Shown: positions 44,301-46,958 of the stretch, piece by piece
Layout: each line of letters begins with the position of its first letter
How positions within the stretch are numbered: position 1 is the stretch's first letter
Assembly (NCBI RefSeq): GCF_028640845.1
Contig: NC_080540.1
Coordinates: 130,972,420 to 131,036,419, forward strand
Length of the DNA stretch: 64,000 nucleotides
Source of the DNA: Ahaetulla prasina
Lineage: Eukaryota; Chordata; Lepidosauria; Squamata; Colubridae
Direction of reading: 5' to 3'
Translations under genes and position numbers: made by a program
The notes under the pieces: model-generated
Databases searched by the model: none
What the model was told of the DNA's origin: nothing
What the model saw: the letters and a program-made list of their open reading frames with translations, nothing else

Positions 44301-46958
44301 AAATTAAGTAAAATAACCTCAAAGGGCAGACTCGATGGCTCACTAGGTCTTGTTCTGCTGTCAGTTTTCTATGTTTCCATAAATCTGTATGTCCAATTAT
44401 CTGTAATTTGCATTAGAGAGAATGCAGTGCGTTGTATAGATAAATGTGTTCCCACTGTCTGCAGGGGCCTTACGGATGAATCTGAGATTCTGAAATTCTT
44501 GCAACATGGCACATTGGTGGGGCTCCTTCCTGTCCCTCATCCCATCCTGATCCGGAAATACCAGGCTAATTCTGGTACCGCTATGTGGTTCCGCACTTAC
44601 ATGTGGGGAGTTATATATCTGAGGTAAGTTAGCAGGCTTCTATCCAATTTCCTCTTACTTATCCTTAGCATGCTGAATGAGAACATTCTTTGAGTCAGAA
44701 GTTTTAGCCTGAGATTTAGCTTTTGTCTTTAAATTCAGTGGTTAGAATCACAGAATACCCTTACAGTATCAGCTAGAAAAGGGATCTCCATCCTTGGCAA
44801 CTTTAAAACTTGTGGACTTCAATTCCCAGAATTCCTCAGCCAGCAAAGCTGGCTGAGGAATTCTGGGAGTTGAAGTCCACAAGTCTTAAAAGTTGCTAAG
44901 GTTGGAGACCCCTGAGCTAGAAGGATGCAGTTAATTCACTGAAGGTAATTTGCATTAATTTTGTACTGCTGAGTTATATAATATACAATGTATGTAACAA
45001 CAACAACAGAGTTGGAAGGGACCTTGGAGGCCTTCTAGTCCAACCCCCTGCCCAGGCAGGAAACCCTACACCATCTCAGACAGATGGTTATCCAACATTT
45101 TCTTAAAAATTTCCAGTGTTGGAATATATTACTCTTTCTTCAAATTCTGTGATTCTAATGTGTCCAGATTGTGCATAGGGAGTGGCATTTCATTTTTTAA
45201 TGAACTATTTGATGTTTAGTAAAAAGTGACCAAATTCTTTTTACTCACTGAAAGTAAGATGCATTTGGTGTTGAAATGAATTAGGATTTGAACATTTGAA
45301 AAAAAAAAAAAAAGTACTCCTTGATTTACGAACACAATTAAGCCCAAAAGTTTTCATTGCTAAGCAAGATAGTTGTTAAGTGAGTGTTGCCTCCTTTTAC
45401 GACCTTTCTCGCCACAGTTGTTAAGTGAATCACTGCAGTTAGTAACAAGGTTGTTAAGTGCATCTGGCTTCCCCAATTGCCTTTGCTTGTTAGAAGGTTG
45501 CAAAACGGGATCACATGGTCCTGGGATACTGCAACCATCATGAATACATGCTACCGTGTTTCCCCGAAACTAAGACCTCTCCGGATAATAAGCTCAATCG
45601 GGCTTTTGAGCGCATGCGCTAAAATAAGCCCTCCCCCGAAAATAAGGCCCTCGAAGCGTCTGTGCAGCAGGTCTCACCATTTCCAGGGGGGAAAAGTGAT
45701 GGAACATGCCCCGCGCGCCCCTCACGCACCTGCCATCCACACAGAACGGCCTCGCTGAGGCCAGTCCCGCAAACACTAGCTACCGCGCCCCTCTCTTAGT
45801 GGTGGCCGCAAAAACAGCAGGACTTCCGGTGGCAGCACAACACAGCCATTTGTCAGCTATTCGCCCCTGCGGCCGTGCATGCGCTTCCAGCCATGCTTCC
45901 CAGGACTCTGCAACATGGCGTCGGCCTGGCCATGCCAGGAGAGCGGCCTACTGACAAATGGCTGGCTGGCACTGTCCTGATGTGTCCTGCTGCCACCTTG
46001 TTGCAATCCTGGTATACGCTGAAGGCTCAGAATGGGGCTTTTTTGCGAATGGCTTGAAAATGGGGAAGGAGGATTTTCCTGCCTCTCACCCTGTTCTGAA
46101 GCTCAGCCTTCCGAGCCTTCAGCATATTCCAGAATTGCAACAAGGTGGCGGCAGGGGTGGGACATGTCAGGACAGCGCCGCTCAGCCGCTCAACGGTAGG
46201 CCGCTCTCCTGGCCGGGTCTGGCCATGAGTGGCAACAGCAGCCAATGGAGATGAAACATTTGGTTGCAGCTGACGGCATGGTGCAGAGTCCTGGGATGGT
46301 TGGAAGCGTGTGCACGGCCGCAGGGGCGAACAGCTGACATGCAAGAACGGTTACATAACCATCTGCTTAGCCCTGGGAAGGAAGAGTGGGCGAGAACAGA
46401 ATGCTGGATTAAGATAGGCTTTGTCTGATCCAGGGCATTTGTCTTATATTTATTAGTTTTCCAAATAATTCAAAGAAGTGAATATATCCCAACACACTTT
46501 CCTCCATTTTCCCCACAACAACCACCCTGTGAGGTGAGTTGGGTTGAGAGAGAATGACTGGCCCAAAGTGACCCAGCTGGCTTTTATGCCTAAGGCGGAA
46601 TTACAACTCATGGTCTCTTGCTTTCTAGCCTGGTTACTCTGATGGACGTTATACATGTTAAAGATCACATTAGTGCTAAGACATATAGATTACAAATGAA
46701 TTTGAAGAATTCACGTAACCTAAAAATGTCATTAGAAATGGCTGTCTGTTAAATGGCTTCCTTTTCTATATCGCTGGGTCTATTGATTTTGCTTGTTTGC
46801 ACATATAAAAAAGTGCTTGAAACGTACTGGTTTTCCTAGTTCCGCCATGAGGTTTATGTTATGTACAAGGGAATGAATATCTGTTTCTCTTTAGGAATGT
46901 GGATCCACCTATCTGGTATGACACGGATGTAAAGCTGTTTGAAATTCAGCGTGTTTGA
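8158..46958 (+). CDS. HID1: HID1 (HID1 domain-containing protein), all coding exons except exon 1
   Basis: I recognise HID1 from the near-complete match of the spliced product to the vertebrate protein, for example [40 protein letters not shown] and the C-terminus [16 protein letters not shown]1 is a peripheral, N-myristoylated protein of the medial/trans-Golgi that is required for dense-core vesicle and secretory-granule biogenesis in neuroendocrine cells (family knowledge). Eighteen exons (2 to 19) join in frame with GT/AG introns and give 774 residues. The short first exon, about two dozen codons with the myristoylation glycine, is not found and should lie left of the window. With it the length would be close to the 788 residues of human HID1. 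Exon 2 occurs twice, at 8158-8307 and 9531-9680; the second is taken as the working copy because its donor is the native one. The next gene, OTOP3, is convergent. The span given here includes introns. Confidence 0.97.
8309..9289 (-). mobile_element. CR1/L3-like LINE, 5' half (linker to RT fingers)
   Basis: On the - strand it reads from a basic linker ([20 protein letters not shown], near 9250-9300) through the early reverse transcriptase. DTIDHGILL is near 8470-8500 and LFNIY lies at the 8309 edge. The endonuclease domain is absent, so the element was truncated at its 5' end on insertion. Frames are shifted several times. It is continuous in protein terms with 4918-3849. Confidence 0.85.
9290..9294. 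repeat. Right target-site duplication of the CR1-like LINE (GTATT)
   Basis: GTATT here pairs with GTATT at 3844-3848 on the other side of the split element. The empty copy has a single GTATT at 7917-7921. The pattern fits target-primed insertion. Confidence 0.85.
9531..9680 (+). CDS. HID1: HID1 exon 2
   Basis: This exon encodes 50 residues near the N-terminus, including [20 protein letters not shown]. The acceptor is TTTTTCAG and the donor AAG|GTAAGA, both strong. It begins and ends in phase 0 and joins exon 3 at [11 protein letters not shown], as expected for the family. The intron upstream carries the right-hand end of the split CR1-like LINE (8309-9289). Confidence 0.95.
9681..10439 (+). 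other. HID1 intron 2
   Basis: Mostly unique sequence. 9725-9800 has a GGCCCATAGGCCACATACAG type motif that resembles the end of a hAT-like transposon, but both ends are not found. Confidence 0.4.
10440..10610 (+). CDS. HID1: HID1 exon 3
   Basis: This exon is 171 bp and 57 codons, phase 0 at both ends. It reads [12 protein letters not shown] through [20 protein letters not shown] to GRGG. The acceptor is CTCCAG and the donor GGG|GTATGT. It matches the conserved N-terminal part of HID1 without a break. Confidence 0.96.
10932..11035. mobile_element. Short inverted-repeat MITE remnant (TTTCCCC/AATAAG family)
   Basis: It contains CCTGTTTCCCC, TGATAATAAGCC, ATCGGGCTTTTGAGCGCAT and CAAGTGCTT blocks shared with 12191-12470, 43207-43347 and 45548 onward. 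The right terminal repeat is damaged here. Confidence 0.6.
11143..11456 (+). repeat. Unexpanded counterpart of the minisatellite region
   Basis: This part of HID1 intron 3 matches 4976-7177 but has only two 11-bp units, TTATTTAGGAG at 11276-11286 and TTATTCAGGAG at 11287-11297. It reads smoothly into unique intron on both sides, so it is probably the source location. Confidence 0.9.
12191..12471. mobile_element. Inverted-repeat MITE (TTTCCCCGAAAATAAG family)
   Basis: The left end CTGTTTCCCTGAAAATAAAA is mirrored by TTATTTTCGGGGAAACATGG at the right. The interior holds several AAAATAAGCCCCCC blocks. There is no coding capacity. Confidence 0.7.
13110..13225 (+). pseudogene. 5S rRNA-derived pseudogene or SINE head
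   Basis: It contains CTGATCTCAGAAGCTAAGCA and CCTGGTTAGTAC, then GGGAATCCC and a closing GAACTGTAG. These correspond in order to the internal and 3' parts of 5S rRNA (CTGATCTCGGAAGCTAAGCA in the gene). The middle is degraded. No attached LINE tail was recognised. Confidence 0.65.
13385..13685 (-). mobile_element. CR1-group LINE 3' end
   Basis: On the - strand it gives [20 protein letters not shown] then LPSEVV and [10 protein letters not shown], the C-terminal tail of CR1/L2-group polymerases. This is followed by the common untranslated end (CTAGTCCAACC on +). It is a fragment without catalytic domains. Confidence 0.8.
14759..15151. mobile_element. Tc1/mariner-like non-autonomous DNA transposon
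   Basis: The terminal repeats start CAGGTAGTCCTTGACTTA on the left and CAGGTAATCTTCAACTTA on the opposite strand at the right. TA flanks both ends (14757-14758 and 15152-15153). The interior repeats CACTTAACAACTG. There is no transposase frame. Related copies lie at 20980, 28470 and 45313. Confidence 0.75.
15300..15413 (+). CDS. HID1: HID1 exon 4
   Basis: This exon is 114 bp and 38 codons, phase 0 at both ends. It starts with an acidic run ([10 protein letters not shown]) and continues [20 protein letters not shown]. The acceptor is TTATAG and the donor GTG|GTAAGT. The acidic start is typical of a variable stretch in HID1. Confidence 0.95.
15733..15905 (+). mobile_element. tRNA-derived SINE, 3' truncated
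   Basis: GTGGTGCAGTGGTTAAAATG (A-box type), then CTCAAGGTTGACTCAGTCTT, and AAATGAGGACCCAGATTG. The tail is missing. Confidence 0.75.
15985..16460 (-). mobile_element. CR1/L3-like LINE fragment
   Basis: Matches the same class as 3849-4918 on the - strand. A broken frame includes [19 protein letters not shown], a C-terminal polymerase motif, and + strand text such as CACAGTAGTCCACATAGGAG parallels 4490-4510. The tail box is not present. Confidence 0.65.
16461..17751 (+). other. HID1 intron 4, mostly unique
   Basis: AT-rich intron with a short (GCATT)n run near 16835-16860. I recognise no gene or clear transposon. Confidence 0.4.
17752..17878. mobile_element. hAT-type MITE, CAGTGGTGGGATTC family
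   Basis: The ends are CAGTGGTGGGATTC and its mirror GAACTCACCACTG. The 8-bp target duplication CGTATGAG is exact (17744-17751 and 17879-17886), as expected for hAT elements. Sister copies lie at 38548, 55150 and 60578. Confidence 0.88.
18161..18267 (+). CDS. HID1: HID1 exon 5
   Basis: This exon is 107 bp. It reads [16 protein letters not shown] then [19 protein letters not shown] and ends with two bases of the next codon (AG), phase 2. The acceptor is TTTTCCAG and the donor AG|GTGAGG. An old L2/MIR-like repeat lies a short way into the following intron. Confidence 0.95.
18290..18420 (+). mobile_element. Ancient L2/MIR-like repeat
   Basis: It has TGGCTCAAGGTCACCCAGCC, CATGCCTAAGG and AGAACTCATGGTCTCTTG in order. 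These are the conserved end of an old L2/MIR-like family that is also seen at 46495-46640. It starts just after the exon 5 donor. Confidence 0.6.
18932..19066. mobile_element. Palindromic 135-bp hAT-type MITE
   Basis: A near-perfect inverted repeat from end to end (CAGGGGTCTCCAACCTTGGC at the left, its mirror at the right). The exact 8-bp target duplication GCTTAAAG is at 18924-18931 and 19067-19074. It can fold into one hairpin. Copies of the family are at 44779 and 54810. Confidence 0.92.
19266..19382 (+). CDS. HID1: HID1 exon 6
   Basis: This exon is 117 bp. Its first base completes an arginine codon begun in exon 5, and it then reads [19 protein letters not shown] and [12 protein letters not shown], ending in phase 2. 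The acceptor is TTTTCAG and the donor AG|GTGAGA. Confidence 0.95.
19473..19890. mobile_element. CpG-rich non-autonomous hAT-like element
   Basis: The ends are CATGGGGGCAAACC and GGTTTGCCATCCCTG, and the interior has CACGCGTGCC-type blocks. It has far more CpG than the surrounding intron, which fits a young or methylation-poor insert. The flanking duplication is only partly conserved. Related to 28090-28340. Confidence 0.65.
20480..20702 (+). CDS. HID1: HID1 exon 7
   Basis: This exon is 223 bp. It reads [20 protein letters not shown], then [20 protein letters not shown], then a serine/threonine-rich stretch ([20 protein letters not shown]). It enters in phase 2 and leaves in phase 0. The acceptor is CTTCCAG and the donor GAT|GTGAGT. 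This is one of the most conserved parts of the protein. Confidence 0.96.
20980..21389. mobile_element. Tc1/mariner-like non-autonomous transposon
   Basis: It starts TA|CAGGTAGTCTTTGATTTATG and ends with a degenerate mirror AAGTCGAAGAATACTTGCA. It shares interior blocks with 14759-15151 (GAATCACTGC, TTTACGACC). Confidence 0.65.
21770..21870. mobile_element. hAT-like MITE fragment
   Basis: It has CTCCAGATGTTGCTGAATTA and TAACTCCCAGTACC facing an inverted GGAATTATAGTTCACC. It is an old palindromic element without clear ends. Confidence 0.4.
22015..22071 (+). CDS. HID1: HID1 exon 8
   Basis: This is a 57-bp micro-exon encoding [19 protein letters not shown], phase 0 at both ends. The acceptor is ATGCAG and the donor GAG|GTAATG. 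The next intron is only 86 bp, so exons 8 and 9 probably splice by intron definition (inference). Confidence 0.95.
22158..22298 (+). CDS. HID1: HID1 exon 9
   Basis: This exon is 141 bp and 47 codons: [20 protein letters not shown] then [20 protein letters not shown] and KLCDFNK. It is phase 0 at both ends. The acceptor is GTTGTCAG. The donor AAG|GTTCTG is weak after position +2. The 349-bp intron to exon 10 shows no recognised repeat. Confidence 0.95.
22648..22738 (+). CDS. HID1: HID1 exon 10
   Basis: This exon is 91 bp. It encodes [20 protein letters not shown] then [10 protein letters not shown] and ends with the first base of a split serine codon. It is strongly hydrophobic and helical. 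The acceptor is TTTTCAG and the donor CAAT|GTAAGT. Confidence 0.95.
23036..23310 (+). mobile_element. tRNA-derived SINE with L3/CR1-type tail
   Basis: A-box-like GGGATAGCTCAGGC and B-box-like GGTTCGAGCCC are both visible and well spaced. The body shares AAATGAGGACCCAGATTGTT with the other SINEs. The tail carries CCGCCCTGAGTCTTCGG, the same box as the CR1/L3-like LINE in this window, so that LINE family probably mobilised it. Confidence 0.85.
23587..23705. repeat. Compound (CA)n / (ACACACTCT)n simple repeat
   Basis: A C run, then CT and CACACACTCTCTCTA units in HID1 intron 10. The rest of that intron (22739-24264) outside this and the SINE is unassigned. Confidence 0.85.
24265..24416 (+). CDS. 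HID1: HID1 exon 11
   Basis: This exon is 152 bp. It completes the split serine and reads [20 protein letters not shown], then [20 protein letters not shown], then [10 protein letters not shown]. It ends in phase 0. The acceptor is TTTTTACAG and the donor ATT|GTGAGT. Confidence 0.95.
24538..24616 (+). CDS. HID1: HID1 exon 12
   Basis: This exon is 79 bp. It encodes [20 protein letters not shown], then LTIIVN plus one base of the next codon. The acceptor is CCTGCAG and the donor AATG|GTAATT. It is separated from exon 11 by only 121 bp. Confidence 0.95.
25240..25404 (+). CDS. HID1: HID1 exon 13
   Basis: This exon is 165 bp. It completes a valine codon and reads [20 protein letters not shown], then [20 protein letters not shown] and [14 protein letters not shown]. 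It ends with one base of a glycine codon. The acceptor is CTCCTAG and the donor GATG|GTGAGT. Confidence 0.95.
25405..26397 (+). other. HID1 intron 13, nothing recognised
   Basis: Unique AT-rich sequence with a 13-A run near 25424-25436. The 623-bp intron 12 (24617-25239) is equally featureless apart from a repeated ACTTGGATCTTA. Confidence 0.4.
26398..26625 (+). CDS. HID1: HID1 exon 14
   Basis: This exon is 228 bp. It starts by completing DG and continues [20 protein letters not shown]. It then enters a basic, serine/proline-rich linker ([20 protein letters not shown] and [20 protein letters not shown]). The linker is probably disordered. The acceptor is TTCCCAG and the donor CCAG|GTCAGT. 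Confidence 0.95.
26872..27006. mobile_element. hAT-type MITE, TGTCAAACTC family
   Basis: The ends are CAGGGCTGTCAAACTC and GAGTTTGACACCCCTG, with degenerate 8-bp flanks. A better preserved copy is at 55661-55785. Confidence 0.75.
27264..27397 (+). CDS. HID1: HID1 exon 15
   Basis: This exon is 134 bp. It encodes [20 protein letters not shown], then an acidic, proline/serine-rich linker ([12 protein letters not shown]) ending NM. It leaves in phase 0. The acceptor is AAATCAG and the donor ATG|GTAAGT. The linker is the least conserved part of HID1. Confidence 0.93.
27398..28080 (+). other. HID1 intron 15, first part, nothing recognised
   Basis: Unique intron sequence before the hAT-like element at 28090. 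Confidence 0.4.
28090..28340. mobile_element. Non-autonomous hAT-like element
   Basis: The ends are CAATGATGGCAACCC and GGTTCGCCATCACG, flanked by TACTATAG at 28082-28089 and 28342-28349. The interior has TGTGCCACCTCTGGCACGTG. It is the same family as 19473-19890. Confidence 0.78.
28470..28905. mobile_element. Tc1/mariner-like non-autonomous transposon, decayed
   Basis: It begins GTAGGTGATCCTTGGCTTAT and has the family's CACTTTATGATTTACGATTG interior. The ends are approximate. Confidence 0.5.
29150..29371 (+). mobile_element. tRNA-derived SINE abutting exon 16
   Basis: Full-length copy: ATGGCGCAGTGGTTAGAGTG (A box), the B-box region GCAGTTCAAAACTC, CCTTCCGAGGTCGGTAAAAT, and the tail AAAGCACTATGAAGCAGTAT then AAGTCTAAGTGCTATTACTA. 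It ends about 16 bases before the HID1 exon 16 AG. TCTAAG within its tail (29352-29357) is well placed for a branch point, so the SINE is likely part of this splice acceptor (inference). Confidence 0.85.
29387..29467 (+). CDS. HID1: HID1 exon 16
   Basis: This exon is 81 bp and 27 codons: [20 protein letters not shown] then WNPTPEW. The arginine-rich run resembles the basic stretch at the same place in other HID1 proteins. It is phase 0 at both ends. The acceptor is CCTTAG and the donor TGG|GTGAGA. A tRNA-derived SINE ends about 16 bases before the acceptor and probably supplies the branch point. Confidence 0.94.
29686..29803. mobile_element. Palindromic hAT-type MITE, GTGGGGAACT family
   Basis: The ends are CAGGGGTGGGGAACTATGGC and GCCATAGTTCCCCACCTCTG. 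The 8-bp target duplication ATTTAGGA is exact at 29678-29685 and 29804-29811. Confidence 0.9.
30167..30265. repeat. Filler copied from nearby DNA at a LINE 5' junction
   Basis: 30167-30195 is an exact 29-bp direct copy of 29724-29752, inside the MITE. 30195-30264 is an inverted copy of about 29539-29616 with an 8-bp deletion. LINE sequence starts immediately after. The arrangement points to template switching during LINE insertion. Confidence 0.85.
30266..30535 (+). mobile_element. CR1/L3-like LINE 3' end
   Basis: It starts with the polymerase C-terminus ([15 protein letters not shown]), then a T-rich untranslated region, the ACCGCCCTGAGTCCTTCGGG box and an (AATAA)n tail. It is the same family as the split LINE near exon 2. 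Only the last 270 bases are present. Confidence 0.82.
30730..31103. mobile_element. hAT-type non-autonomous element, 374 bp
   Basis: The ends are CAGTGGGTGAAATC and GCATTTTACCCCTG. The exact 8-bp target duplication ACCTATGT is at 30722-30729 and 31104-31111. The interior has alternating GTGCACTGCGTGTGCATGCG and no transposase. Confidence 0.88.
31374..31605 (+). mobile_element. tRNA-derived SINE with internal CCATCCTTCC triplication
   Basis: It has GTGATGCAGTGTTTAGAATG, CAGTTCGATTCTCAC and the shared GAGGATCCAGATTGTTG and CACTATGAAGTGGTATATAA tail. The CCATCCTTCC block occurs three times in a row instead of once. Confidence 0.8.
31703..31794 (+). CDS. HID1: HID1 exon 17
   Basis: This exon is 92 bp. 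It reads [20 protein letters not shown] then [10 protein letters not shown], and ends with two bases of a lysine codon. The acceptor is TTTGTAG and the donor AA|GTAAGT. It is followed by the gene's largest visible intron, 12.7 kb. Confidence 0.95.
32028..32130 (-). mobile_element. LINE 3' tail with (AGAAT)n microsatellite
   Basis: An (AGAAT/AGAATT)n run of about 45 bases adjoins AACATTCTTTATTAGCCAGG and TGTGATTGAACACACAAGG. This is the mirror of the + strand element at 55985-56065 (ACACTTGGCCAATAAAATTC then ATTCT repeats). Confidence 0.75.
32131..33784 (-). other. Intron 17, probable decayed retroelement, unclassified
   Basis: Long pyrimidine-rich + strand sequence with no frame longer than about 80 codons. 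Base composition and style suggest an old retroelement on the - strand, but I see no conserved motif and cannot name a class. Confidence 0.3.
33785..33789. repeat. Target-site duplication of the LTR element (left, GTCTG)
   Basis: GTCTG here is repeated at 38378-38382 directly after the right LTR. Confidence 0.9.
33790..33979 (+). repeat. Left LTR of the Gypsy-type element
   Basis: 190 bp from TGTTATG to TTAACA. TATAAAAG at 33874-33881 is a TATA box and ATTAAA at 33922-33927 a possible polyadenylation signal. GATTGG upstream resembles a CCAAT box on the opposite strand. Confidence 0.93.
33980..33997 (+). promoter_or_regulatory. Probable tRNA primer binding site
   Basis: Directly after the left LTR the sequence is TTGGCGACGAAGGTGGGA. 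The TGG pairs with a tRNA CCA end. I did not identify the tRNA. Confidence 0.6.
34068..35396 (+). CDS. Gypsy-type gag-protease frame (442 aa)
   Basis: An open frame from ATG at 34068. Residues 1 to about 180 are a helical gag domain (for example [17 protein letters not shown] and [14 protein letters not shown]). After an acidic linker come two zinc knuckles at about residues 221-254: C-x2-C-x3-H-x4-C, then [14 protein letters not shown]. An aspartic protease follows with DTGS at about residue 321 and LLGLDWF near 395. The frame ends shortly after the protease, where a frame change takes the expected continuation out of phase. Confidence 0.9.
   Translation: MANTPPAPYNPGKEKWGTYMTRFESFLEANELQGIPDNRKRAYFLSHCGPEVIEIAEALAEPTPIQSVSWPTLQTLLKNHFAPTPSKYVQRFEFGERRQMEGESIGDYMAALRRASKDCGYRDLDEVLLEQLIRGVKDIRLRRRLLARSNLTLATALDEARAHEMSTKAAETLQKPLQSKASAKPTPVHQEEIQSESEGEGEDEEGVCRTEKRDTEDRDECGSCGGQHQRQRCRFKDATCRRCGKKGHLAQVCRAAQPSRRKFKSANQNAEPERRPAIGSNKKGAKSNQTTVIIGRASTKVEKKIFTKPKIEGVRCRLEVDTGSAITIMSWDTLAKSLPSVAKRHLQAQRLRVHDYQGNRIPVRGTTSVRVEYGPHKKTLPITIVEGTLPSLLGLDWFRALGMGVTGIYRSDCNLKDILFNEFKMSSRTAWASTRGPLFPST
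35397..35964 (+). pseudogene. Reverse transcriptase region, frame-shifted
   Basis: Recognisable pieces occur in different frames: [10 protein letters not shown] near 35565-35595, [18 protein letters not shown] near 35660-35715, [19 protein letters not shown] near 35775-35835, and the catalytic YFDDV at 35856-35870. The YxDD-type site is present, but no single frame covers the domain. Confidence 0.85.
35965..36654 (+). CDS. RT thumb and RNase H frame (229 aa)
   Basis: It starts in the connection region ([20 protein letters not shown]), then AFLGLVNFY, and the RNase H domain with [18 protein letters not shown] and [10 protein letters not shown], which carry the expected acidic residues. It stops early by a frame change near 36640; HADALSR continues in another frame. 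Confidence 0.85.
   Translation: MSDRGRIGRFLGLRIDKKGIHPTESKVKAIRKAPAPKNKAELQAFLGLVNFYAVFLKNKATVAEPLHRLLGKNTVWSWGKSENRAFEAVKNLLSSDSLLIQYHDSLPLVLVCDASPYGVGAVLSHRLPNGTEAPIAFYSRTMSSPERNYSQLDKEALAIVSGVKKFHEYVFGRNFEIVTDHRPLLGLLAGDRPTPVALSPRLTRWTIFIAAYSYKLQHRPEKKWGMQTH
36655..37008 (+). pseudogene. RNase H to integrase junction, frame-shifted
   Basis: It carries [13 protein letters not shown] near 36640-36680 in one frame and, near 36930-37000, the remains of the integrase H2C2 zinc-binding stretch split between frames. Confidence 0.7.
37009..38136 (+). CDS. Integrase frame (375 aa)
   Basis: An open frame with CQACQ of the zinc domain, then the catalytic core: HIDFAGPF (first D, near 37130), VSDNGPQF (second D, near 37295) and SNGLAERSV (E, near 37400). 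It is followed by [19 protein letters not shown] and a C-terminal domain with [10 protein letters not shown] and a charged tail. The DDE residues are all present. The start is taken at the first ATG; the true polyprotein would begin upstream. Confidence 0.88.
   Translation: MDAEIAERVGKCQACQESRPLPPTAPVREWEKPQGPWSRIHIDFAGPFHGQTFLVVVDAFSKWLEIILMKSTTAEAVIATLRHLFATHGLPDTLVSDNGPQFTAAQFEEYLAEEGIRHALSAPFHPASNGLAERSVRSAKEALSRLKPGDWQTKIDFFLAVQHRTPSTATGKSPAELLMGRKLRCPLDRLNPHYTPEGYKGELEKTREMSIGDRVWARNYGDGPSWLAGHVTKVTGPKSYVVELPDNRMWRRHIDQLRKRITDQTEPTETGNDQYHFESTADNDPGEAQDLAEVPEFQRRHQVPEGNSKENSKINPRPDGQEKESANNPEPDGPEKELGGENSPSDQLKTPPRTEPRRSERTRRRPGYLRDYVEK
38174..38187 (+). promoter_or_regulatory. Polypurine tract before the right LTR
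   Basis: TGGGAGGGGAGGAG sits immediately before TGTTATG, the expected primer site for plus-strand DNA. Confidence 0.8.
38188..38377 (+). repeat. Right LTR of the Gypsy-type element
   Basis: 190 bp, differing from the left LTR by two single-base changes (near the TTTAAATATTTG and CAGCCTGT stretches). It is followed by GTCTG, the target duplication, at 38378-38382. Confidence 0.93.
38548..38835. mobile_element. hAT-type element, CAGTGGTGGGATTC family, long version
   Basis: The left end is CAGAGGTGGTATTCAG and the right GAATCCCACCATTG. The flanks ACCAAAAC (38540-38547) and ACCAAGAC (38836-38843) agree in 7 of 8. It contains AACCGGTAGT blocks. Confidence 0.8.
38844..39489 (+). other. HID1 intron 17, nothing recognised
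   Basis: Unassigned intron sequence between the hAT-type element and the L1 fragment. Confidence 0.4.
39490..40265 (-). mobile_element. L1-type LINE 3' end
   Basis: On the - strand it encodes the C-terminal part of an L1 ORF2: PNVCWKCK near 40160, then [20 protein letters not shown] and [13 protein letters not shown] near 39840-39945. A G/C-strand-biased 3' UTR follows and an A-rich end near 39500. It has frameshifts and is 5' truncated. Confidence 0.78.
40452..40775 (+). mobile_element. Sauria-type SINE
   Basis: GAGATGGCTCAGTGGTTAAG (A box), GGTTCGAGACCTG (B box), then AGCAGTTCAAAAGCATGCAA, GTAGATAAATAGGTACCACT and CATGCTGGCTACATGA, the squamate SINE layout. This family is thought to be moved by BovB LINEs. 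Confidence 0.85.
40784..41392 (+). repeat. Tandem duplication, two units of about 300 bp
   Basis: Unit 1 is 40784-41081 and unit 2 is 41082-41392. They match closely; unit 2 is 13 bases longer in a TTTTATTATT stretch. Each unit includes the antisense end of a CR1-type LINE (TTTATTTATTTGTCACAAC). The copying is recent, or the second unit is an assembly repeat. Confidence 0.9.
41393..42635 (+). other. HID1 intron 17, mostly unassigned
   Basis: An L2/MIR-like fragment is probable at 41755-41880 (GAACTTGGATCTTCCTGCTC, CATCTTAACCATTACATTAC). The rest is unclassified; 41985-42190 on the - strand is gene-like in style but has no recognised motif. Confidence 0.35.
42636..42745 (+). repeat. Two exact 55-bp units
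   Basis: GGTGACTGTACCCAGTTATT begins each unit, at 42636 and 42691, and each ends in an AT-rich ACTATATACT run. Confidence 0.9.
42746..43206 (+). other. HID1 intron 17, nothing recognised
   Basis: Unassigned intron sequence. Confidence 0.4.
43207..43347. mobile_element. Inverted-repeat MITE (TTTCCCC/AATAAG family)
   Basis: The left end CTGTTTTCCCCAAAATAAGA and the right end TCTGATTTTCAGGGAAACAT are mirrored. It is a short version of the element at 12191-12471. Confidence 0.75.
43348..44464 (+). other. HID1 intron 17 end, mostly unique
   Basis: Only a half-copy of the palindromic hAT MITE family is visible at 44005-44062 (GAAGTCCACAAGTCTTAAAG). Confidence 0.4.
44465..44623 (+). CDS. HID1: HID1 exon 18
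   Basis: This exon is 159 bp. It completes the lysine and reads [20 protein letters not shown], then [20 protein letters not shown] and [12 protein letters not shown]. It ends in phase 2. The acceptor is GTCTGCAG and the donor AG|GTAAGT. Confidence 0.96.
44779..44914. mobile_element. Palindromic hAT-type MITE
   Basis: Same family as 18932-19066, with target duplication AGCTAGAA at 44771-44778 and 44915-44922. The two arms differ at several bases, so it is an older copy. Confidence 0.88.
45005..45125 (-). mobile_element. CR1-group LINE 3' end fragment
   Basis: AGAGTTGGAAGGGACCTTGG and CTAGTCCAACCCCCTGCCCA on + are the mirror of the CR1 end seen on + at 49850-50027. Confidence 0.75.
45313..45545. 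mobile_element. Tc1/mariner-like transposon fragment
   Basis: GTACTCCTTGATTTACGAAC, TTAAGTGAATCACTGCAG and AAGGTTGCAAAACGGGATCA parallel 20980-21389. The right end is cut off where the next element begins at about 45548. Confidence 0.65.
45548..46400. mobile_element. Long GC-rich member of the TTTCCCCGAAAATAAG MITE family
   Basis: It starts CCGTGTTTCCCCGAAACTAA with GATAATAAGCTCAATCGGGC and continues into about 800 bases of GC- and CpG-rich sequence unlike the intron around it. The right terminal repeat was not found, so the end is approximate. Short open frames inside show no recognised domain. Confidence 0.55.
46495..46645 (+). mobile_element. Ancient L2/MIR-like repeat
   Basis: CCTGTGAGGTGAGTTGGGTT, AGTGACCCAGCTGGCTTTTA and ACTCATGGTCTCTTGCTTTC, in the order of the family's 3' part. 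Confidence 0.6.
46895..46958 (+). CDS. HID1: HID1 exon 19, terminal coding exon
   Basis: It completes an arginine codon and encodes [20 protein letters not shown] followed by TGA at 46956-46958. The acceptor is TCTTTAG. The C-terminus is identical in kind to the vertebrate HID1 end, so there is no truncation. Confidence 0.96.

Noticed and set aside
45477..46344. Group of 60-105 codon frames on both strands
   Set aside because: They coincide with the GC-rich repeat interior, where stops are rare by composition.
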